A stretch of 64,000 nucleotides of DNA from Paenibacillus sp. JNUCC-31. Lineage in GTDB: Bacteria; Bacillota; Bacilli; Paenibacillales; Paenibacillaceae. The position numbers were made by a program, and so were the translations under genes. Location of the stretch: positions 1,798,001 through 1,862,000 of the forward strand of contig NZ_CP062165.1 in the NCBI RefSeq assembly GCF_014844075.1, written 5' to 3'. The notes under the pieces are model-generated. The model ran no database searches. It saw only the letters and a program-made list of their open reading frames with translations, and was not told the DNA's origin. This document shows positions 9,542-18,349 of this stretch, piece after piece (the first letter of the stretch is position 1; each line of letters starts with the position of its first letter).

Positions 9542-10795
9542 TTATTTAGCTCCCTGAATGCTTTCAATCAGCTCTTCCAGTTTCACGGTTTGCTGTTCAC
9601 CTGTGTCCATCGATTTAAGTGCAATCTCTCCACGTTCCAGCTCATCGTCTCCCAGAATCGCCGTGTAGCGAGCTTTATAACGATCCGCTGACTTCATTTG
9701 GGCTTTCATCTTGCGACCCAGATAGTCACGCTCGCCGGAAAGACCAGACTGACGAAGTTGGAACAACAGACGGTTTACTTCCCGGTCCGCTGCTTCACCG
9801 AGAGCAACAAAGTATACATCAAGCGGAGCGAGGGCACTTACATCAATGTTTTGGTGTTCCAGAATCAGTTGAATGCGTTCCAGACCGATACCAAAACCAA
9901 TGCCCGGTTGATCCGGTCCACCAATGTCCCCAACGAGGCCGTTATATCTGCCGCCGCCACCCACGGTATCAATCGCACCAATACCTTGAGCCTTCAATTC
10001 AAATGCCGTCATGGTGTAATAATCAAGTCCACGTACCAATCTTGTGTTCACTGTGTAATCTACGCCAAAATCCTCCAGAAGACTTTGAACTTTTGCAAAG
10101 TGATTCGTTGCTTCCTCGTCCAGGCTATCCAGAATGGATGGTGCACCGACAAACTTGTCCTGATCCACCTTGCAATCCAGAACGCGAAGCGGATTACGCT
10201 CCATGCGGTTTTGACAATCCTTGCACAGGGTATCTTTCATGGGTCTCAGGAATCCAAGCAGTTCTTCACGATAAGCAGCACGACTTGCCGCATTACCAAC
10301 CGAGTTTACTTCGACTTTGACATCTTTAAGTCCCAGCTCGACACAGAACTGATAACCGAGTGCGATAACCTCGGCATCAATCGCCGGATCGACTGCTCCG
10401 AATGCCTCCACTCCGAACTGGTGGAACTGACGCTGACGTCCTGCCTGCGGACGCTCATAGCGAAACATCGGGCCGACATAATAGAGTTTGGTTACATCTG
10501 GCTCCCCATAGAGTTTATTCTCTACAAAAGCACGTACAACACCAGCAGTTCCTTCCGGACGGAGGGTCATGCTGCGATCTCCCTTGTCCTTGAACGTGTA
10601 CATCTCTTTCTCAACGATGTCCGTTGTCTCTCCTACACCCCGCTCAAACAATGTGGTCTGTTCGAAGATGGGTGTGCGAATTTCCCGATAATTAAACCGA
10701 CGACACAGGTCCCTTATTTTCTCCTCTACAAACTGCCACTTCTCCACAACCCCAGGCAGCAAATCCTGAGTTCCTGTTGGTTTCTGAAAAGCCAT
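9542..10795 (-). CDS. hisS: Histidyl-tRNA synthetase
   Basis: The 417-residue class II synthetase shows the HisRS hallmarks: an N-terminal GTQDLLPG segment, motif 2 around [19 protein letters not shown], the histidine-specific [14 protein letters not shown] element near 255, and a C-terminal anticodon-binding domain. It charges tRNA-His. The ATG follows GGAGGGATGAGAG. It is the first gene of the hisS-aspS-tcdA unit and is preceded by a T-box leader, which implies induction when uncharged tRNA-His accumulates. Confidence 0.96.
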   Translation of the reverse strand: MAFQKPTGTQDLLPGVVEKWQFVEEKIRDLCRRFNYREIRTPIFEQTTLFERGVGETTDIVEKEMYTFKDKGDRSMTLRPEGTAGVVRAFVENKLYGEPDVTKLYYVGPMFRYERPQAGRQRQFHQFGVEAFGAVDPAIDAEVIALGYQFCVELGLKDVKVEVNSVGNAASRAAYREELLGFLRPMKDTLCKDCQNRMERNPLRVLDCKVDQDKFVGAPSILDSLDEEATNHFAKVQSLLEDFGVDYTVNTRLVRGLDYYTMTAFELKAQGIGAIDTVGGGGRYNGLVGDIGGPDQPGIGFGIGLERIQLILEHQNIDVSALAPLDVYFVALGEAADREVNRLLFQLRQSGLSGERDYLGRKMKAQMKSADRYKARYTAILGDDELERGEIALKSMDTGEQQTVKLEELIESIQGAK

Positions 10796-10832
10796 CTCTC
10801 ATCCCTCCAGCATCTATGTTTCTCTATATAAC

Positions 10833-11200
10833 AAAAAAATCCCTCGCCCTGTCGCTGTATACAGCAAACAAGGGACGAGAGATTGTGTTTATACATTCAC
10901 CCGTGGTACCACCCACATTCCGGAATCCCTGACACTTTCGCCGTTCAGGTGATCATCTGATCATATGGGACTGCCTTACAGCAATCCGATCAAAACGATC
11001 ATTCCGCTCTACGTGTAACGCACGTCCTGCGCAGGCCGGCTAATGACCATCAGATACAATTCTGATGTGTTCGCCGTCTGTTCTCGGGGAAGTCATTCGT
11101 CCGCTCATCAAGAGAATCCTTACAGCCTGGGGATTCCTCTCTGGTCATGTGGGCACGGAGTACTTGGTCCCGTCATCAAATCAGTAATATATTCAAAAAA
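10833..11200 (-). promoter_or_regulatory. T-box leader of hisS, with terminator
   Basis: On the minus strand the T-box sequence GGGTGGTACCACGGG lies at about 10903-10917. Between it and hisS lies a terminator: a stem of the CTCGTCCCTTG/CAGGGCGAG type with a run of seven T (about 10833-10882). Upstream is a Stem I-like region with an AGTA element (about 11160). Opposite it is GAACACATC, whose CAC at 11067-11069 would be the histidine specifier codon, just before a predicted lower stem (UUUGAUG with CAUCAGA). T-box RNAs read the charging state of their tRNA and antiterminate when it is uncharged. The T-box class is firm; the exact specifier is an inference supported by the gene downstream. Confidence 0.88.
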
Positions 11201-11283
11201 CGACTTGTATTGACTATAGTCAACGTATTATTTTCTGATTGTAATGAACCGCAGTACTAAAGTCAAGGGATAACATGAAAGAT

Positions 11284-11326
11284 AGCACAAAAAAGTGAAG
11301 CGCTGTTCCATCAGCGCCTCACTTTT
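11284..11326 (-). terminator. Terminator of the SLH serine hydrolase gene
   Basis: A long stem (AAAAGTGAAGCGCTG with CAGCGCCTCACTTTT, 6-nt loop) with flanking A and T runs lies 14 nt after the stop. It also insulates the T-box leader. Confidence 0.85.
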
Positions 11327-11339
11327 AATCCGATTAAAT

Positions 11340-13331
11340 TCAGGGTTTGATTGGTAAGGTGTAGTAATTAAAAGCTTTATCAAGCAGTGCACTAGCTTCT
11401 TGGCGACTCAACGTTTGTGTGGACCGGAAATCAACATTCCGATTCGAATTCATCTTCGTATCCGGGTCTACAATACCTTGAGAAACAAGCGCAGCAACAG
11501 CATCAACCGCCCATGAATCCGTTTTGCCGATCAGTTTAACATTCGTTCCAGGCGCTGCATGCTTAAGATTTTGAATCATAACTGCCGCCATTTGTCTTGT
11601 CATTAAGGACTTGGGTTGATAATTGGGGATTCCCGCTATCATTCGTTTCTTATTTTCACGAAATTCATCCGGAAACGTATGCATGCCATGGGCGCGCAGC
11701 AATACATCCGCAAATTCTCCCTGTGTCATCTTTCCTTTAGGATCAAAGCGGTTACCTGATTTGGCTCCCATAATGTCTAATGCGTTTAAATTATCAATAT
11801 ACGATTTATATACACTGTCATTGGGCACATCGGAGAATGCAGTTTTCATCTTTACTTTTTGGGCATGAGCAACGATATCTATTCCTTGGGGATTCGTATA
11901 ATAGAAATAGGTGATATCACCGGATTTATCTTTTTTGAATGCCATTTTATTACCGGCTTCATCTTCAAATAGAAGCGGATGAACCATTTTCAGCGTATGT
12001 TTGCCTGTAGTCCCCGTTTCCATGAACAAATTCCCATTTGCATAAGAAATTTTAGTCCTTACTCCATAAAAACGTGTGTTTCTGTATAATCCAACGTAAG
12101 CTTGGGCGGCTTGTTTGCTTATTTTCGAATAGGTGGATGGCTGCGTTTTTACAGTCTTGGGAAAATAGTGATTCATAAATGCCTCGAACACACCTAAACT
12201 CATCATTGAATCGTTATTATAAGACAAGTAAAAGGCAGTATTCTTCTCTGGCAAGATGGCAATTAAAGAGGAATGACCCGGAACATTTCCTCCCTTGAGT
12301 ATTACATGCTGACCATTCATCACATTGTTGAAATACCCTTCGAATCCAACGGTTGTGATAGGAATTGTAGGATCAGCGTAATATTGATAGGTATGCATCA
12401 AATCGATGCTTTTTTTGCTGACGATTTCTTTGCCTTCAAATTTTCCTTTGTTTAAGTGCATAATCAAGTACTTAGCCATGTCTGTACCTGTTGAAGTCAT
12501 ACCTCCTTCAGGCTTCACGGAAGGTGCAGTTCCCATTGTCGGCTGAAGCTCACCGTTCGGTCCATAGTGTGCAGCCATATTGGATAATACCTCAGGAGTC
12601 AATCTAACACTGGTCTTGTTCATCCCTAATGGTTTGAATATATTTTTCTCCATATAATGTGAATAAGGCATGCCGCTTACGTTCTCTACTGCATATCCCG
12701 CCAACATAAAACCAAAATTGTCATACGTATAAACTTCTCCCGGAGGTCTTACCACAGTCGGCATATTCTTATTGAGATACCCCTTCATTGAAATGTCCTT
12801 ATTCAAATATTCCACCGAATAATCAGTGACGATATCTGGCAAGTCCACCCCGCTCGTATAGGTAAGCAGATCAAACATCGTCAGCGGTTTTCCGGTTTTG
12901 TTTGGTACTTTCATTCCACCGAGATATTCTTGGATGTCATGCTTAAGATCAATTTTCCCTTGATCGACAAGCTGCATAGCCGCCAATGCTGTAAAAGACT
13001 TGGTAACAGATCCAATTTGGAAAACAGTATCTTTATCAACAGGTATCTTCTTTTCTCTATCTGCATAACCGTACCCTTTACTTAAAACCACTTTCCCATC
13101 CTTAACGACTACAAAATTGGAGCCAACGGTATTGAATTCCTTCATCTTATCCGCAAATACAGCGTTAGCGAACGCCTCTACTTCCTTTGAATCTATCGGC
13201 CCCTCCAAGCTGACTTTCTCTATTGATTTCTGATCTGATGCAGCTACACCATTCGTAGGTGTACAAGCTGTTACGATACTCGCAGATAATAGCAGAACTG
13301 CAAGACTGGTATTGCGAATTGCTTTTCTCAT
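11340..13331 (-). CDS. Lipoprotein serine hydrolase (beta-lactamase/PBP class C fold) with SLH-like C terminus
   Basis: The 663-residue protein has a lipoprotein signal: a charged start, a hydrophobic run and a lipobox ending in VTAC, with C23 as the likely lipidated cysteine. The class C beta-lactamase-like domain covers about 45-390 with SVTK at 108-111 (nucleophile S108), YDN at 203-205 and a GGNVPGHSS element at 347-355 in place of KTG. A beta-rich linker domain follows (about 400-490), then one clear S-layer-homology-like segment (about 498-550) and a second, weaker one (600-660). Such proteins act outside the membrane as D-aminopeptidases, esterases or carboxypeptidases; the substrate is unknown. 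It is divergent from the sensor and kinase genes, with about 215 nt between. The start follows AGGGAGACAGGAACC. Confidence 0.85.
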   Translation of the reverse strand: MRKAIRNTSLAVLLLSASIVTACTPTNGVAASDQKSIEKVSLEGPIDSKEVEAFANAVFADKMKEFNTVGSNFVVVKDGKVVLSKGYGYADREKKIPVDKDTVFQIGSVTKSFTALAAMQLVDQGKIDLKHDIQEYLGGMKVPNKTGKPLTMFDLLTYTSGVDLPDIVTDYSVEYLNKDISMKGYLNKNMPTVVRPPGEVYTYDNFGFMLAGYAVENVSGMPYSHYMEKNIFKPLGMNKTSVRLTPEVLSNMAAHYGPNGELQPTMGTAPSVKPEGGMTSTGTDMAKYLIMHLNKGKFEGKEIVSKKSIDLMHTYQYYADPTIPITTVGFEGYFNNVMNGQHVILKGGNVPGHSSLIAILPEKNTAFYLSYNNDSMMSLGVFEAFMNHYFPKTVKTQPSTYSKISKQAAQAYVGLYRNTRFYGVRTKISYANGNLFMETGTTGKHTLKMVHPLLFEDEAGNKMAFKKDKSGDITYFYYTNPQGIDIVAHAQKVKMKTAFSDVPNDSVYKSYIDNLNALDIMGAKSGNRFDPKGKMTQGEFADVLLRAHGMHTFPDEFRENKKRMIAGIPNYQPKSLMTRQMAAVMIQNLKHAAPGTNVKLIGKTDSWAVDAVAALVSQGIVDPDTKMNSNRNVDFRSTQTLSRQEASALLDKAFNYYTLPIKP

Positions 13332-13460
13332 GGTTCCTGTCTCCCTTTATCATATTTGCCCTATGACCACCTGGCCTACCCAAGTATTGCAAAGTGCCTG
13401 TCATACGAACAAGTTGCATTTCGTCACCACTTTCTCTTGGTGCTCTAATGGTTCTCAAAT

Positions 13461-13476
13461 AATGTCACATGACATT
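13461..13476. promoter_or_regulatory. Candidate operator palindrome in a divergent promoter region
   Basis: AATGTCA-CA-TGACATT is a perfect inverted repeat with 7-nt arms. It lies between the serine hydrolase gene and the sensor gene, 70-90 nt before the latter's start. Related GTCAC or GTGAC words occur at 13429 and 13492. A TATGAT at 13508-13513 has only a weak upstream -35, which fits an activated promoter. Binding by the neighbouring response regulator is an inference. Confidence 0.45.
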
Positions 13477-13547
13477 TCCACACTGGATGAAGTGACACGA
13501 GAATCGGTATGATACGTCTATTACATTGAAGGGACGATGGAACATTC

Positions 13548-14135
13548 ATGAATAAAACGATCCGTTGCTTTTTCCAAAATGGGTACTTCTTATTGCTCAC
13601 TTTTGCTACAGGATTATTTTACTTTAGCTTTTACTTGGTTACTCTGACATTAGGCATAGGTCTTTCTTTTACAGTCGCAGGCATTCCCCTGCTCATACAA
13701 GTATTGCGAACCACGCTAACCTTCGTGCAATACGAACGTATACAAACGAAGATCTACACCGATATCACCACTCAGCCTTACGAACGGAGAATAAGAATAG
13801 ATCAGTCCTTATGGGCGCAAGCCAGAGAGGAACTTATGAATACACGTAACTGGGTCGCGATCTGTTGGTTGATGTTGAAGTTAGGGATTGGTATTCTATG
13901 TCTCCTATGTGCTGCTTTGCTCTGCGTGATACCCCTTTTGTTAATGCTAACTCCGCTGTTCTTTCCTATCTTTGATATCCACCTTTTCGGAATGCAGATA
14001 GATACCTTCATGAAATCACTTTTCATTATGGCTATCGGGGTTGTTTTTGCTTTTATTAGTTCTTGGCTATTAAAGGTCTTGGTTCGTCTAATCGGCGGCT
14101 ACACGCGTCAAATGACAAAAAGGTTAAACCGATAG
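13548..14135 (+). CDS. Small membrane protein of the putative sensor-domain type
   Basis: The 195-residue protein has two hydrophobic pairs (about 12-50 and 105-175) around a polar middle part containing Y and R residues. The arrangement matches the sensor domain found N-terminal to, or encoded beside, NarL-type histidine kinases, especially in Firmicutes and Actinobacteria. Here it is a separate gene about 115 nt upstream of a kinase-regulator fusion on the same strand. It may pass a membrane signal to that kinase, but this is inferred from gene order only. The family assignment rests on topology and motifs such as GLSFTVAGIPLL. There is no obvious Shine-Dalgarno directly at the ATG beyond GGGACGATGGAAC. 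Confidence 0.6.
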   Translation: MNKTIRCFFQNGYFLLLTFATGLFYFSFYLVTLTLGIGLSFTVAGIPLLIQVLRTTLTFVQYERIQTKIYTDITTQPYERRIRIDQSLWAQAREELMNTRNWVAICWLMLKLGIGILCLLCAALLCVIPLLLMLTPLFFPIFDIHLFGMQIDTFMKSLFIMAIGVVFAFISSWLLKVLVRLIGGYTRQMTKRLNR

Positions 14136-14251
14136 TTTCTGTGTTACAATTTACACTTGTCAAAACTCACTGCAGAAATTATCGTTTTATCGATTTAGAT
14201 TAATAATTGTAAATAAAAAGATATAGAAGACTTTAGTAAGGAGAGAGTAAC

Positions 14252-16051
14252 TTGTTTGAAACAGTAAAACAGTGGTTCTGGTATGACTGGATCATGTTCA
14301 TATTTCGGCTTATTTTAAGTATTTCTCTGATGTTCACAACCGTACAGTTCCATGCTCAGATCCCCCTGCCGCTTTGGGCTTTGATTTTTTGGCAGATTTT
14401 CGCTTTTTCCGTTCCCTGGCTTTGTTTGCAGCTCAGCTATAAATATTATCTGCTTACAGAAATTATTTTTTCGGGCGGACTATGCTTGTATTTAACATCT
14501 TTGTTTCCGGAAGCTTATCTTGCGTTTCTGACCTATGCTTTTCTGATTGCGGTGAATAGCGCTCGTCAATCCTATCGTTGGACAGGCCCAGTAACGATCC
14601 TGCTCTTGCCGATGTTGATTAATGTGTTATCCCATCAAAGCAATTATTGGGTCATGATAATCCAAATCGGACTCGCTTATGCCATCGGGTTTGCCTTTCA
14701 TTTGCTGGTAGTCAATCATCGACAGAGTGAAATCATCCGGGAACAGAATACGGTTCTACAACAGTATTTGTCCCAGATTGAACGCATCACGCTAGCCGAG
14801 GAACGAGATCGGCTGTCCAAGGATCTCCACGATACCATCGGACATTCCTATACTTCTATCATCATGGGATTAGAAACATTGCGCCTTGAACTTTCTACTG
14901 AGGCAGGGAAACAGAAGATCAGTTCTTTGTTGAATCTAGCCCGCAGAAGTCTAAAGGAAGTCAGAGGATACTTGCATCAGGTAGAGTCCCCGCTGGAGAC
15001 ACTGCCGATGCTTCAGTCGTTGCAGCAATTAGTAGAAGATTTTCAGGCACAAGCAAAAGTAAACGTTCATTTCCGAACCTTTGGAGAGGAATACCCATTA
15101 TCCAAGCTGGCCAAGATGACCTTCTATCGTTGTTTGCAGGAATCGTTAACTAACGCCGTACGGCACGGGGAGTCCACGGAAATCATCGCTACTCTAAAAT
15201 TTGAGCAGCGGCAAGCCAGACTGGAAATACAGGACAACGGTAAAGGAATGGAGGAATGGCAGGATGGCTTTGGCTTGAACGCGATGAAAGAACGCGCGAT
15301 GAATCTTCAAGGGCAAGTGTCGGTTTATTCCGTGCCTGGGGAAGGAACGCTCGTGACTTGCACATTGCCAAGACAAGTGGAATTATCGGATGAAGTTATT
15401 CGCTTACTGATCGTGGATGACCAAGCCATCATCCGGGAAAGCCTACGGACCATTCTGGAGGGGCACAAGGATCTGAAAGTGGTCGGGTTATCTGAGGATG
15501 GCTTACAAGCCATTGAAAGATGTGAGCAGGATCAGCCCCAAGTGATACTCTTGGATTTGGACATGCCCAATATGGATGGAATTTCAGCAACCAAAATAAT
15601 TAAACAAAAATGGCCGCACATTCGAATTCTAATTCTAACCACCTTTCAGGATACAGAACAGGCCCTTGAAGTTCTGCGAAGCGGAGCAGATGGCTACTTA
15701 TTGAAATCTATCGAACCGCGTGAACTTGCTGAAACGATTCGTCTTGTCTATCGTGGGGGTACACTGATTGATCAAGAAATGTCGCATAGATTGTTTGAGA
15801 AGCTCGAAATGGACAACACTGGAACCGGAGTGTTGAAACCAAGAACAACGGAGAACTTCGGCCTGACTTCAAGAGAAATGGAAATATTACAGCTGGTTTG
15901 CAAAGGTCTACGCTATAAATCCATCGCTGCCAAATTATATTTATCTGATGGCACAGTGAGGAATTATGCCTCCGCAGTCTATATGAAATTGGGCGTTCGT
16001 AACCGTGAAGAAGCTGTACAGAAGGCAATAGAAGCTGGATTCCTCGAATGA
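14252..16051 (+). CDS. Histidine kinase fused to LuxR-type response regulator in one polypeptide
   Basis: The 599-residue protein starts at TTG behind GGAGAGAG. It has five to six membrane helices (about 12-155), then a HisKA_3 dimerisation box with phosphoacceptor H193 (RLSKDLHDTIGH) and an HATPase domain (N301 in QESLTNAVRHG, G-box DNGKGM at 328-333, second G-box GFGLNAMKERA). Only about ten residues after the kinase end, a full receiver begins: acidic pair D389-D390, phosphoacceptor D435 in DLDMPNMDG, T463 and K485. A LuxR/NarL helix-turn-helix follows at 538-595. Normally these are two proteins (DesK/DesR, LiaS/LiaR). No stop or frame change separates them here. The product would be a membrane-tethered transcription factor, unless cleaved or re-initiated internally. 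Confidence 0.88.
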   Translation: MFETVKQWFWYDWIMFIFRLILSISLMFTTVQFHAQIPLPLWALIFWQIFAFSVPWLCLQLSYKYYLLTEIIFSGGLCLYLTSLFPEAYLAFLTYAFLIAVNSARQSYRWTGPVTILLLPMLINVLSHQSNYWVMIIQIGLAYAIGFAFHLLVVNHRQSEIIREQNTVLQQYLSQIERITLAEERDRLSKDLHDTIGHSYTSIIMGLETLRLELSTEAGKQKISSLLNLARRSLKEVRGYLHQVESPLETLPMLQSLQQLVEDFQAQAKVNVHFRTFGEEYPLSKLAKMTFYRCLQESLTNAVRHGESTEIIATLKFEQRQARLEIQDNGKGMEEWQDGFGLNAMKERAMNLQGQVSVYSVPGEGTLVTCTLPRQVELSDEVIRLLIVDDQAIIRESLRTILEGHKDLKVVGLSEDGLQAIERCEQDQPQVILLDLDMPNMDGISATKIIKQKWPHIRILILTTFQDTEQALEVLRSGADGYLLKSIEPRELAETIRLVYRGGTLIDQEMSHRLFEKLEMDNTGTGVLKPRTTENFGLTSREMEILQLVCKGLRYKSIAAKLYLSDGTVRNYASAVYMKLGVRNREEAVQKAIEAGFLE

Positions 16052-16080
16052 ATTCCAACTTCTATTGCCTTCTCATACCT

Positions 16081-17349
16081 CTATTGTTTCAGCATCCACT
16101 TCAGCAGATCCGGCACGCTCGCCCATAGACGGGAGTGCATAATGACATATTCAATCGCTTCGTCGGAATCGCCCATTCCGACAAAATCAGGGAGGTTATG
16201 CGGCAGCCGCTTCAAACCCAGCAGGTAATCAGGCACATGCTTGTTCACACCCCTGGCCACACGGTACAGCATTTTGAGCTGGGAGGTGATTCCGTTCTTC
16301 TTATACTCCAGAATGATCCGGTCATAGGCAAAGGCAGCTGCGGCGTCACCTTTCCCATACTTCTCCAGCAGTTGCTCTGCCTGCTTCAATTGGTTGCTGT
16401 ACAAATACACAGCAGCGAGCAGGTAACGCGCTCCGGTATTGTCTTCCGTATTAAGCTCCAAAATATGCTCCAGGATTTGTGCCGCTTCTTTGGTATCTCC
16501 GCCAAACCAGCAGGATTCGGCGTAGCTTTTGCATATCCGGATATATGGACGAGTCTCATGAAGCCCCCAGAAGTGCCCTTTGTTCTTCTCAAAAAACAGT
16601 GCGCCCAGTTCGCGTTCGCCTGCAGCGATTCCGGCCTTGAGATAAGCCCGTGCATCAGACTCATTGTCCGATTCCTCAGCCAGAATACGATACGCATCAG
16701 AGCTGTCAGAATACATCTCCAGGGCCGTTTTCGCCAGCTGTATTCTGCGTTTGGAAGAACTGGCTTCCATCGCCTTATTCAGCAGAGCCTGCGCTTTGTC
16801 CTTCGATGTGCCTGGGCTGTTTAGAATCATCAGCTCGTCCGTTTCGCCGTCCATTCCGTATTCTTCGATGTAATTAAACATCTCCCTAACCTTTCGGGAG
16901 ATCGTTGCTGTCGTTACCTCATATTTATCAGCCAGCTCAGTCTTCGAAACATTAAAGCCATATTCCTCGGACAGCAAATACTCAATTGCGGCACAGAACG
17001 AGCCTGTCTTCTTCACCGTAGGGCGAGTCTGACGGGAATAGCCGTTCCATAGCACCAGAGCTTCCAAAATCAGCTCCCGCTCGTATTGGTTCCTCATGCT
17101 CTCAATAAGCTCCAGGGCCAGTTGTTCGTGAGCCGGATGCTCCCATTTCAGTTCGTGCGCCACCATCTTTTTCAGCTTGGTCAAGGTCAGTTTGCTCTCA
17201 GGCTGAATCGAGGCTTTCTGGACAGACTGCTCCGTTGATATCAGCCGCAGTACGGATTCTACCGCAGAGGACTCCTTATCCAGACAGCATTTCTTATATT
17301 TTTTCCCGCTTCCGCATGGGCATAAATCATTTCTTCCAACCTTACTCAA
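16081..17349 (-). CDS. SEC-C zinc-motif protein with HTH-like and TPR-like regions
   Basis: The frame is open to 17388, but the TTG at 17347-17349 has an AGGGGG site 8 nt upstream and places the SEC-C motif at the very N terminus, so that start is preferred (422 residues). The motif [16 protein letters not shown] (C10, C12, C21, C22) is the zinc-binding SEC-C element found at the C-terminal end of SecA and in many stand-alone proteins. At about 133-159 the segment [20 protein letters not shown] resembles a helix-turn-helix. The rest is alpha-helical with degenerate TPR-like repeats. The function is unknown. It is convergent with the kinase fusion gene, with 29 nt between. Confidence 0.75.
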   Translation of the reverse strand: MSKVGRNDLCPCGSGKKYKKCCLDKESSAVESVLRLISTEQSVQKASIQPESKLTLTKLKKMVAHELKWEHPAHEQLALELIESMRNQYERELILEALVLWNGYSRQTRPTVKKTGSFCAAIEYLLSEEYGFNVSKTELADKYEVTTATISRKVREMFNYIEEYGMDGETDELMILNSPGTSKDKAQALLNKAMEASSSKRRIQLAKTALEMYSDSSDAYRILAEESDNESDARAYLKAGIAAGERELGALFFEKNKGHFWGLHETRPYIRICKSYAESCWFGGDTKEAAQILEHILELNTEDNTGARYLLAAVYLYSNQLKQAEQLLEKYGKGDAAAAFAYDRIILEYKKNGITSQLKMLYRVARGVNKHVPDYLLGLKRLPHNLPDFVGMGDSDEAIEYVIMHSRLWASVPDLLKWMLKQ

Positions 17350-17571
17350 AACTAATTCCCCCTTAAATCTATCACTAGCCATTCGCATAAGAACACTGTT
17401 GCTTTAGCATTATAGGTGTCATTTCTCAAACGAGGCATTCTTTATATAACTGACAATTTCCATCGATCAAGCACAAAACGGCTGCCCCGCTCTATTTAAA
17501 TCCATTTCTCTATTCTAGCAAAAATTTAAATACGGGGTAAGCTTCGCCCTAAACATATACATTCTCATCTC

Positions 17572-17602
17572 AAAAAAAAAGCCTGCACACGGTGTGCAGG
17601 CT
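17572..17602 (-). terminator. Strong hairpin terminator downstream of a possible small RNA
   Basis: AGCCTGCACAC and GTGTGCAGGCT form a near-perfect palindrome. On the minus strand it is followed by nine T. It lies 130 nt beyond another terminator that already closes the stress-protein gene, so it may belong to a separate transcript. Confidence 0.8.
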
Positions 17603-17690
17603 CAAAGGATATATAAAAAAGGGGGTCATGCTTGTTATTATAAACACCCTATGTTAAAGCCTTATGTAACTAATATTACAGTAATATTAC
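17603..17690 (-). ncRNA. Candidate small RNA between two terminators (speculative)
   Basis: The 130 nt between two strong minus-strand terminators hold no long ORF. On the minus strand there is a TATAAT (about 17636-17641), then AACAAGCATGACCCCCTTTT, then the hairpin terminator. The ACCCCCTTTTTT word is complementary to A/G-rich Shine-Dalgarno sequences such as that of the SEC-C gene downstream. A perfect palindrome TAATATTAC-A-GTAATATTA (17671-17689) lies just upstream of the TATAAT. The -35 is poor. A short leader or leftover sequence remains possible. Confidence 0.3.
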
Positions 17691-17735
17691 AAAAATGATA
17701 GCGCTTTATTTCTCTGATTTTCTCCCATAGCAATT

Positions 17736-17786
17736 AAAGCCCCTGCAGCTGGTCCTGACATCGAAGTCAGGCACTACAGGGGCTTT
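17736..17786 (-). terminator. Terminator of the Gly-rich stress-type gene
   Basis: AAAGCCCCTG pairs with CAGGGGCTTT around a second inner stem (TCCTGAC with GTCAGG). It lies 12 nt after the stop of the gene on its right. Confidence 0.8.
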
Positions 17787-17797
17787 ATAACTACATA

Positions 17798-18244
17798 TTA
17801 ATTCAATTCTTCCACATAAGCTTGGTTAGAGCGAAGTTTATGAACGATTTCCTCATAATCCTCATCCCTTACTTTGGCAGACAAAACATAATGCAGATCG
17901 TCATAGTCAGCCGAGGACACGTCTGCAGCATCCAGCAGATCGCCGTCCTCATTGACATTATCCCGGGAACCTCGCTCGGTATGGCGATCCACATTACTAA
18001 CGACCGGAATTACATTTTCGCTGGCGGGGACCCCAGGAGCAGCACCCACACCCATGGCTCCATTGGTTCCTACGCCACCCGCTGTGTTATAAGGCACCAG
18101 AGGTACCATAATCCGTCTGTCTCTGCCAACCGCACTGTCCAGTTGCCCTACTTCCAAATGCTCTGTACGGAACGTCTGAAGGGAAGTTCTCGCTCCCTCC
18201 GCCTCGTCCTCGGTCCGAAAATAAGCCTGAATATGTTTTGTCAT
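17798..18244 (-). CDS. Hypothetical protein, possibly a stress protein
   Basis: The start is set at the ATG at 18244, which has AAAGGAGGGTTTGAC in front; the open frame reaches 18307 but has no such site there. The 148-residue protein has a short alpha/beta N-terminal part (MTKHIQAYFRTEDEAEGART), a low-complexity middle rich in G, A, P and V (about 55-80), an acidic stretch and a C-terminal VRDEDYEEIVHKLRSNQAYVEE segment. This is the general look of small Bacillales stress proteins that carry a flexible Gly-rich linker, but I do not recognise a precise family. It lies next to a DJ-1/PfpI gene on the same strand, with about 105 nt between. Confidence 0.65.
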   Translation of the reverse strand: MTKHIQAYFRTEDEAEGARTSLQTFRTEHLEVGQLDSAVGRDRRIMVPLVPYNTAGGVGTNGAMGVGAAPGVPASENVIPVVSNVDRHTERGSRDNVNEDGDLLDAADVSSADYDDLHYVLSAKVRDEDYEEIVHKLRSNQAYVEELN

Positions 18245-18349
18245 GTCAAACCCTCCTTTATCGGAATAAACGTTTTGTAAAATAAAACGTAGAAGCTTCA
18301 AGTTCACCTTACAACATAATTAAATTTAACGTACGCCCGTTCGACGTCA

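Noticed and set aside
9698..10831. A 377-codon plus-strand frame opposite hisS
   Set aside because: It lies entirely antisense to a clear HisRS gene, gives a Cys- and His-rich product without a recognisable family and has no ribosome site; a shadow frame.
15370..15420. Overlapping ATGA at the kinase-regulator junction as evidence for two genes
   Set aside because: The ATG at this point is in another frame and soon meets a stop; the kinase and receiver share one frame without interruption.
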